From Glandiceps talaboti (taxonomy: Eukaryota; Hemichordata; Enteropneusta; Spengelidae), in the NCBI RefSeq assembly GCF_964340395.1, contig NC_135553.1, forward strand, positions 5,029,501-5,093,500: a DNA stretch of 64,000 nucleotides. The letters run 5' to 3'. Shown here piece after piece: positions 57,173 through 64,000 of the stretch (position 1 is its first letter; every line of letters starts with the position of its first letter). The position numbers and the translations under genes are program-made. Under the pieces are notes generated by a model. The model had not been told where the DNA came from, did not search any database, and saw only the letters and a list, made by a program, of their open reading frames with translations.

Positions 57173-60100
57173 GTATGTATGTATGTATGTACGTACGTAC
57201 GTACGTACGTACGTACCTATGTATGTATGTATGTATGTATGTATGTATGTATGTATGTATGTATGCATGTATGTATGTATGTATGTATGTATGTATGTAT
57301 GTATGTATGTATGTATGTATGTATGTTTAACTCCCACTTATAGACTCTTTGGGAGTTTCCTTCGCGTCCAAACTTTGAGAAATGTACATACATCAATTTT
57401 TAAAAGTACATATGGACAGACTGCGTGAAATGAGACCACACAGGCACGTATTAAATTGAACGCACATGTGATGTGTTGTCAGATCACGATGTCGCTGTCA
57501 GGCATGTAAGACGCATGGTGTTTTCAGTGTCATCATTCAAACGGACAAAGAAGCCATAATGTCAAGAGAGCAATAATTCTAAACCGTACCAACGAGAACG
57601 AGGTTAAACAACCGTGCAATATACATACTAAATAGCGATATATCATGTACATATTTGAAATTAACAAATGTGTCAACTTCTGATCGTTGCACTCAAACGA
57701 ATGTATTTCAAAGCTGATTAGCGTAAGATTTGTTCGGATTCAAAGAGGCTTTTCGTTTTCGTCACCGATATGTGGTTAATTTCCCTGTAGTGTCTAACGG
57801 GATTATGTCAGATCTGAGTCAGGATGATGAGAAGGCGAAGCATTTTCATTAATCATACCTTGGTTTATATCTGTATTGAGAGTGAAGAAAAATAGGCCAT
57901 CACTTTGCAATATATCCCAGGTAAAAATAAAAATGGTCAGATGAGGCAACATAAGATTCGATCTATGAAATGTGAAGGATGGTGGTTGTTTATTCTTTGA
58001 TGTTATTACCTCAGATCACTATATGTTGTCCGAGATGTTCTCAGCTCCTTAAAGTAGCCATATGGATGAGAATATATATATTTATCTTAGATTTTTAATA
58101 AAAGAACTTTCTTATGTTTTCTAATTTGAAAAAAAAACAGTGTGAAACAATGTAGACCAAGCATATGGCAAGCCGTTCAGGCCAAAAGTATTATTTTATC
58201 TTAGCTATAGAATTTTATATTTTTCGTAGTTACAAACTAATTTTAACTGTTACGCGTTCGTAACTCATCAATTGGAAAATAAAATGTTTATTATTGTACG
58301 TACAGGAAGTGATTTGTATACAAATATTTTACAATTTTTTTTAATTTCTGGAATAATTGAGTTACAAACCCGGACTTGGTCGATGTTGCGTCATGTGATT
58401 GTTATGAATGTTTAATATTATATATCAATCATTTTATTTCATTTTAGTGTTCATCTTGTTATCTCAGTTTGGAATTGCTACTAATGAATGAATGATGACT
58501 AATGGAGGCAAAGTGCCGTCATTATATGCAGTGGATTTATTATAAGCTTAAAAATGACCAGAAAGTTGGAAGAGTTTCATAAGATTTGACATTTTTTATG
58601 AAATTCCATGTGATTTATTGAGTTTTGACTGCTTTCCTAGTTTTGTACAGATGGCGGCTTTTAATTTAAGTGAATCCCTTGATGAAAGAAAAACAAACAT
58701 CCTGTTTGATGGAGTGAAACCATTAGTAAGATTTCTATCAGAAAACTGTCAGTCTGGTAGCCGCCCGTTCCTGTTAGATGTTTATCGCACTTTTGAACTT
58801 CAGGTTCGCAAAATGTTTCGGTTAACAATGTATACATCAATCAACGAGCGATTCTAAATATAGCAGCAAGTCATTTATAAAAACTATTAAAACGTAAAAA
58901 TCAGTTAAATGTTTCAACTATAAGCTCTAAAATTCCTCTTGTTGGTGGCTGCATTCTTAATCGTAACGGTTGTTTTTGAAGGCGGTATGTATCATAGTGA
59001 CTGTTTGTCTGTTTGTTTGTTTGTTTGTCGGTCGGTCGGTCGATCTGTATGTTTGTGTCTCCCAGTCTACCACACAGTCGCTTATGGGTTAATATTCTAT
59101 TCAAGGATGGTCTTAATACAAAATAATGGCGTTATTATGTATTTACGAATATTCAAAATATATCGTCACCTGTGTATGTGCAAACACTGGTGACGGCATT
59201 TTTCTGAATATTCGTAACTTTGGTCTACCAGACTGTCTGTACATGTTCCAGTGTGTATATTCCTATAATAAAATGTTACAAGAAATGAGAAAAATCTTCA
59301 CAATCTGACAAGACTGTCATGACTTTATGTTTAAATAAAAGATCACTACAAATAATTACCAGGCCAAAACTTCAACAATGTCAATTTTTTTCTGACGTCA
59401 TAACTTTAGGATACGTCATAGCGTATGATTTACTACTGTCAGTGGTCATCTGTGTATAGTATTATCAATACATGGACCGTTGAGGGTGTACAGGGAATAT
59501 AGTGTAATACATGTAATCCGTAATATTAGAATCAATGACATAGTGAATACACAGTTTAACCTCTAAACAATACATTTACTATGTCAATCTTTAGATCTAA
59601 TTTCGACGATTTCGAGTGACCCATGACCTTGTCACTGAAGCATCAATCATAAACAGGACGTGACGTAGACATGTACAACACTTGAAGGTGATTTGTATCA
59701 GACCACAGACCCTCCACCAACACCGTGGGTGGAGAGTCTATGCTCAGACCACTAGCTAAACAGTTAGTGGTCCGAGTTTGTATGTGGTCTTGGATTGTCG
59801 ACTTATCACTGAACATTTGGCGAGTGGGGTTTATTCTTCGTCTTCTAGCTAAGAAAAGTACTTCTCATTTGTACGATTCCGTTTGTAGTATTTCTTTAGA
59901 TATTCGTGTTCTTCTGCCATGAAATGTGATACTCTTTTGACTGGATGGATGGATAGATGGATGGATGTGTGGATGTGTGCGTGCGCGCTTACTTTGAGCG
60001 ACCAACCTGACCAAATGCTCAACTGCTTTTCGTTATCTAGCATTTTCCCACCAAATTCGGTCGACAGACTTTTTTTCTCTTTCGTATTTTTTTTTGGCAA

Positions 60101-62242
60101 CTCTCAATTCTCAGATTTTAGATTAGATTAACATATAAGAGTCTTCACTTGAATTTTTTGGTAAAAAAAAATCGAGTTTAGACCTATACTACAAACGGTG
60201 ACTGTGACTTGAAAAGAATGAAAACAGTCATCATACTTCTCTAATATGAACCGTGCACTGTCATTAGTTAAAATTACCAACATTTAAGAAATAGCAAAAT
60301 TGACAGTAGAAAAATGGATGAATTATGAATCTAAATACCTTAGGCACTGCCATCCTTCGGGTAAACAAGTGTCGAAAGGTGGCACAGATGGTCCAAACAC
60401 TCGGCTAATCATTATAGATGACCGTCGCATAGAAACAATTTTTCATATATATTGTGGATGGAGACAGGAAAGCTTGACTTTCATCACTCACGTCGGTGCA
60501 TTATCTTATTGATAAGTAGCCGTTGATGGGTCCCTCGACTACCCAACGGACCCATCGATCTCTTAATCTATGTAACGTAAAGAAAGTTAATTTTTTCTTT
60601 TATGGACGGTTTGTCATTTGTAATAATTTGCCGAAGACAGTATGGATGTTTCATATTTATTATGCCCAACGTTTAAGATCATCTAAGTTCATACGCCGAT
60701 GGGGGTTTGGTGTTGTTGACGGTGTGATAAAATATTAAAGGTAGAAGAAAACGACTTTGATTTCTGTACAAGAGTGTATGGCTGAAGTCGATGGGATGAC
60801 ATTAATCAAAATAATAGCACATCGAACTGAATAGATGGTCGATACTAGATATCAGTCATGTTTTGATTGACGTGGTTAATGTACAATTATGTTGGGTTTT
60901 CTTGCATTCTGTTTCAAAATTATTGTACTTTGAATCATAAATCTAAATTTCCTAGACTCAGTGACATTTAGAATGTACAAAAACGTGCTACTGACAAAAT
61001 TGTGGTATTTTCTCCCGAGTTCCAATTCAGTTGTAAACATTACTCTCCTTGATTTACAGCTAAAACAGGCAGCGTTCCCCAGAAGAGATATACTATGTAA
61101 CATATACATGTGCGATAAAATCAATCATTTTGCATTTAGGTTGTTGTTTAAATTGATAGATAACAACATTTTTATTAACACGGTATGGTTTTATTGATGT
61201 AAGTTTTACAAACCTGAATGGAAGTAAACAAACCTCTCTCTTCAATCACAATCCTACTGTGTTCAGCAGTAAAAGTGATCTTATCCAGCAAGTAAAACAA
61301 CAATCTCAACCAACCAAGTGATCATGCAGCTTTGATTATTAAATATATATGTTACATTACAGTCTTCTGGCGAACATTCCCTGTTTTAGCTGTATTTAGT
61401 TCAACGACGTATTCAACATTTAGTGTACATAGTCCGTTGCGTTTAGTGGGTTTCCTTGTGATTTATACATATGAAAATTTGAAGAAATATCAATGGGTTT
61501 TTAGAGCAATTTTGACCACGATACCTTAACTTGCAACAAAAAGCACAATTCCAAGATCCTGATGCACGAAATATCATTTATTCCAAGATGAAAAATGTAT
61601 TCACTTATTATCAGAAGTGAAATAAATAGACATGTTCTGTAAGAAATTTATAAACAATGCCTCATACTACAACTTCTCAATCGTGTACTGTAACCATGAC
61701 AACTCGTTGCAACTGTTTGACCTCGCAATTCACTTGAATAAACAGGCCTGGGTTAATATTTTGACGTAAGTGTGAGATATTCATGAAATGTATAATACGT
61801 CTTCACTGAAAATGGTTTAGAAAAACTAAATTTCAAAACTCTCACGTAGAAATCTATGTTATTTGTATTCGGCCACTGTACGCTAATCTGATGAGACACC
61901 TGCATCACATAGTGTTTCGCTGAGACTTAACAAAGTCAGATTGTCAATACCTTTTGTAATAGGACCGATTGATTTAATTCGACCCGGATAAAGTCAATTT
62001 AGTGTGATCACATTCAATTTCACACTTCATTACTTATGCTCGATTGAACTTGTAGAAACTGTTTGATTTTATCAATGATGTGAACAGAACTGCGCATGCG
62101 TCGTTGAAGAGACTGACTTATACTAGGAGATACAATACGTTTTATACACCGGTGTGTTATGCACACACCGTCCCTTTAGACGTTTCTGTCGTCCATCATT
62201 GCTATACATGATGATGGTGACAACGATGGCGATGATGATGAC

Positions 62243-62315
<73 letters not shown>

Positions 62316-63549
62316 GCTTAGGTTATTTAGTACCGAAGGGCGCCGTCTTTATTTATTGAGTACCACCCCCTCCCCTCAGCCTCGCTTGAGAAATTTGAGT
62401 ATTCCCTTGTAGTTTTGGGTTTCTTTGAGTGCCCCCACCCCCTCAGATTCCCCCAATCCCCCGGGCGTAAATAATGACGGCTTCCTAATGACACGTCAGT
62501 TGATAAGAATTGTTTAAATATTTTTATGGAGCTTGTGACAAGGGCAATTTAATACCATGGTAATGGGTTGAAAATTCGCCATCTTTTACTGATCACAATC
62601 TGTATCCGAAACATCCGAAAGCAATTGAATTCATTGATGATTTAAACTAGAATATCAACAGTTTACTTGGATGTGACGTCACCACTTCATTATCAAATTG
62701 TATTGATATAGTCTCTCTTCTCATCATTACAGGACAGTTGAAAGTGCTGCTGGACCGAATGGTCAATTTTGAACTGCTACCACCAGTCGACAGAGACACA
62801 TTGCAACGAATCCAAGCCAGCTATGACAAACTGACGTTCCTTGGCGATGTGACCACTCCACAGCTGCTAAAGTCAGACCCTGACCAATTAATGCGTACGA
62901 TTAAATCGTTTCTCATATATTCAATACAAATTTAACTTCTTCACGAATATTGCATTTAGTAGTAATTTGACAGGGTATTCATTTAGACTCGTAAACTTTG
63001 GTTTAATTTACAACTTTTATTTTGATTTATCACTTGTATTACTGGTAATGATTGAAATCTCTGACCACTTTAGTGACAGCAATCGAATAAAGCATCACTC
63101 AAACTCGATCGAGATCCTCTTTGAGGCAAGAGAGACTGTCATCCCGCGAGATCGGGAAGAAATATTCTCGGACTCAATAGATTTAATGTATGACGTCACA
63201 CTAATGTTTTAATTGACGTCACAAATTATACGCCGAAAACTACCATACAACTTCGACCTCCATTTTGCCTGATGTACTCTATATTTTAGAATGGCATTAG
63301 TGCCATATTCAGTTTTTCTCAATCTGTAAATTTACAGTAATTGGTTCTGTTAAGAGGATTTAATGTTGACACCAATAGTGTAACTCTTTCATGTATAGAT
63401 CTTGGTAAGATGCTACGTAGGGGATTCTGGGACATATACGCACCAACCAGGAAAGTTGATGAAAATCTCGCTATGGATCACATCGTCAGTGGTGAGTTCC
63501 TGAACGAGGATGCAACGGACGACTGCATCGAAGAACTCTTAGGAACGAG
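54441..63549 (+). CDS. C16orf89 / UPF0764 homologue (DUF4735), secreted; 5' part, continues beyond the right edge
   Basis: Coding exons 54441-54642, 62733-62894 and 63399-63549 (last donor tentative) join in phase. The first exon starts with a signal peptide (FSLCVIVLMVVLAVTG), then VLDALDKAVSYLGNEY and ADVVLGVRMAEG. Exon 2 continues QLKVLLDRM and LLKSDPDQLM, and exon 3 LGKMLRRGFWDIYAP and IEELLGT. Human C16orf89 as recalled has the same blocks in the same order (GVRVLEEQLK, SDPKYL, LQPGFW, VQLLGTG). The DPDQLM-H-LGKMLRRGFW junction aligns without gaps, which supports the unusual donor ATGC/GTACGA at 62895. The family is a secreted protein of unknown function, noted in thyroid in vertebrates. 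Intron 1 is about 8 kb. Only about 170 residues are in the window. Confidence 0.88.
56076..56161 (+). repeat. (CA)n microsatellite
   Basis: CACACG units pass into a pure CA run. Antisense Cys-Val frames are artefacts. Confidence 0.97.
56911..57326 (+). repeat. Compound tetranucleotide microsatellite, CTGT to GTAT with an internal GTAC block
   Basis: About 260 bp of GTCT units, twice interrupted by the same TTTGTTTGACTGATT-like segment, change to about 150 bp of GTAT. Near 57190-57216 lies a block of CGTA units, which is self-complementary. The repeated interruption shows that a block of about 90 bp was duplicated inside the array. Confidence 0.97.
58649..58803 (+). other. Candidate coding exon of an unidentified nested gene
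   Basis: TTTTGTACAG (acceptor) is followed by ATGGCGGCTTTTAATTTAAG, opening MAAFNLSESLDERKTNILF and continuing FDGVKPLVRFLSENC and RPFLLDVYRTFELQ. Amino-acid composition and the ATGGCGGC start look like a real N-terminus. It cannot be spliced into the C16orf89 homologue: in the required phase it hits a stop at once. The downstream CAG/GTTCGC is only a weak donor. The family was not recognised. Confidence 0.35.
62225..62313 (+). repeat. (GAT)n microsatellite
   Basis: About 28 GAT units with early GGC and GAC variants, 420 bp before exon 2 of the C16orf89 homologue. Confidence 0.96.
62342..62481. mobile_element. Possible short MITE with GCCGTC ends
   Basis: GCCGTCTTTATTTA on the left and, reversed from the right, GCCGTCATTATTTACGCCC are inverted ends of a 140-bp C-rich segment. 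Flanking duplications were not clear. Similar GCCGTCATTATTTACG ends are common in marine invertebrate genomes (from memory). Confidence 0.45.
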
Positions 63550-63620
63550 GTTGGCATATAACATATGAGTCTTTATTTATGATTTGAGTTTGAGTTTGAG
63601 TTTAAGTTTGATTTCAAATT

Positions 63621-63754
<134 letters not shown>

Positions 63755-64000
63755 ACCGTTTAACTGAAATAAATGCACACTCCACCCCTAGCTTGTCCGT
63801 AGGGAACGTGCGTTGCTGATGACCTAAAATTATAAGGTTAAAGAAAAATATTTACAGTAAAAAAATTGCATTTTCAAATACATGTACCAACATTTTTTTA
63901 CGAAAAGTATTTCTTCTACTTTGTGTAAGGGTTATCTTAATCTGAACCATGCCAATAATGATAATGTTTTAACAATGAAAACCTTTTGCTGTCATTGGTT

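Larger units (their letters stand above)
54643..62732 (+). other. Intron 1 of the C16orf89 homologue
   Basis: About 8.1 kb holding a (CA)n tract (about 56076-56161), the 57-kb CTGT/GTAT compound microsatellite, a (GAT)n tract and a small inverted-end repeat near 62342-62481. A protein-like stretch at 58649-58803 behind a good splice acceptor may be an exon of an unidentified nested gene. Confidence 0.75.

Overview
This is animal nuclear DNA: AT-rich, with spliced genes on both strands, GT/AG introns from about 0.1 to 8 kb, many microsatellites and several families of small non-autonomous DNA transposons. Gene content and exon structure suggest an invertebrate deuterostome such as a hemichordate or amphioxus. 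The species cannot be fixed from this sequence, and another slowly evolving marine bilaterian is possible.

Layout from left to right. (1) 610-3076, minus: the 5' part of MFSD11 (UNC93-like membrane protein), with an 838-bp foldback transposon inserted 18 bp upstream of its start codon. (2) 5332-6066, minus: an intronless FkbM/Methyltransf_21-like membrane-anchored protein. (3) 10152-13636, plus: SRSF2 (SC35), an RRM plus RS-domain splicing factor in four coding exons. (4) 19472-24842, plus: UBFD1, a ubiquitin-like-domain protein in seven exons. (5) 29394-34024, plus: MSRB1, a selenoprotein methionine-R-sulfoxide reductase with an in-frame TGA for selenocysteine at 33198-33200. (6) 38970-42675, minus: THUMPD1, the tRNA ac4C adaptor, with an unusually long tail of 16-residue repeats. 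(7) 43239-47757, plus: POLDIP3/SKAR, an mRNA-export and translation factor, head-to-head with THUMPD1. (8) 54441-63549, plus, running off the right edge: a secreted C16orf89/UPF0764 (DUF4735) homologue.

The genes do not form one pathway, although SRSF2 and POLDIP3 (splicing and export) and THUMPD1 (tRNA modification) are all RNA-related. The recognised genes correspond, from memory, to human genes on 16p (UBFD1, MSRB1, THUMPD1, C16orf89), 17q25 (MFSD11 and SRSF2, head-to-head there too) and 22q13 (POLDIP3). Those human regions also share the SOX8/9/10, RBFOX1/3/2 and CACNA1H/G/I paralogues. The window therefore looks like a piece of the ancestral, unduplicated chromosome from which that vertebrate paralogon arose.

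Between the genes lie hAT-type, T2/Kolobok-type, TA-target and 9-bp-duplication foldback elements, a 25-bp minisatellite of about 20 copies, a diverged CCAAT-box array and long microsatellites. No CRISPR array, rRNA gene, convincing tRNA gene or viral element was seen.
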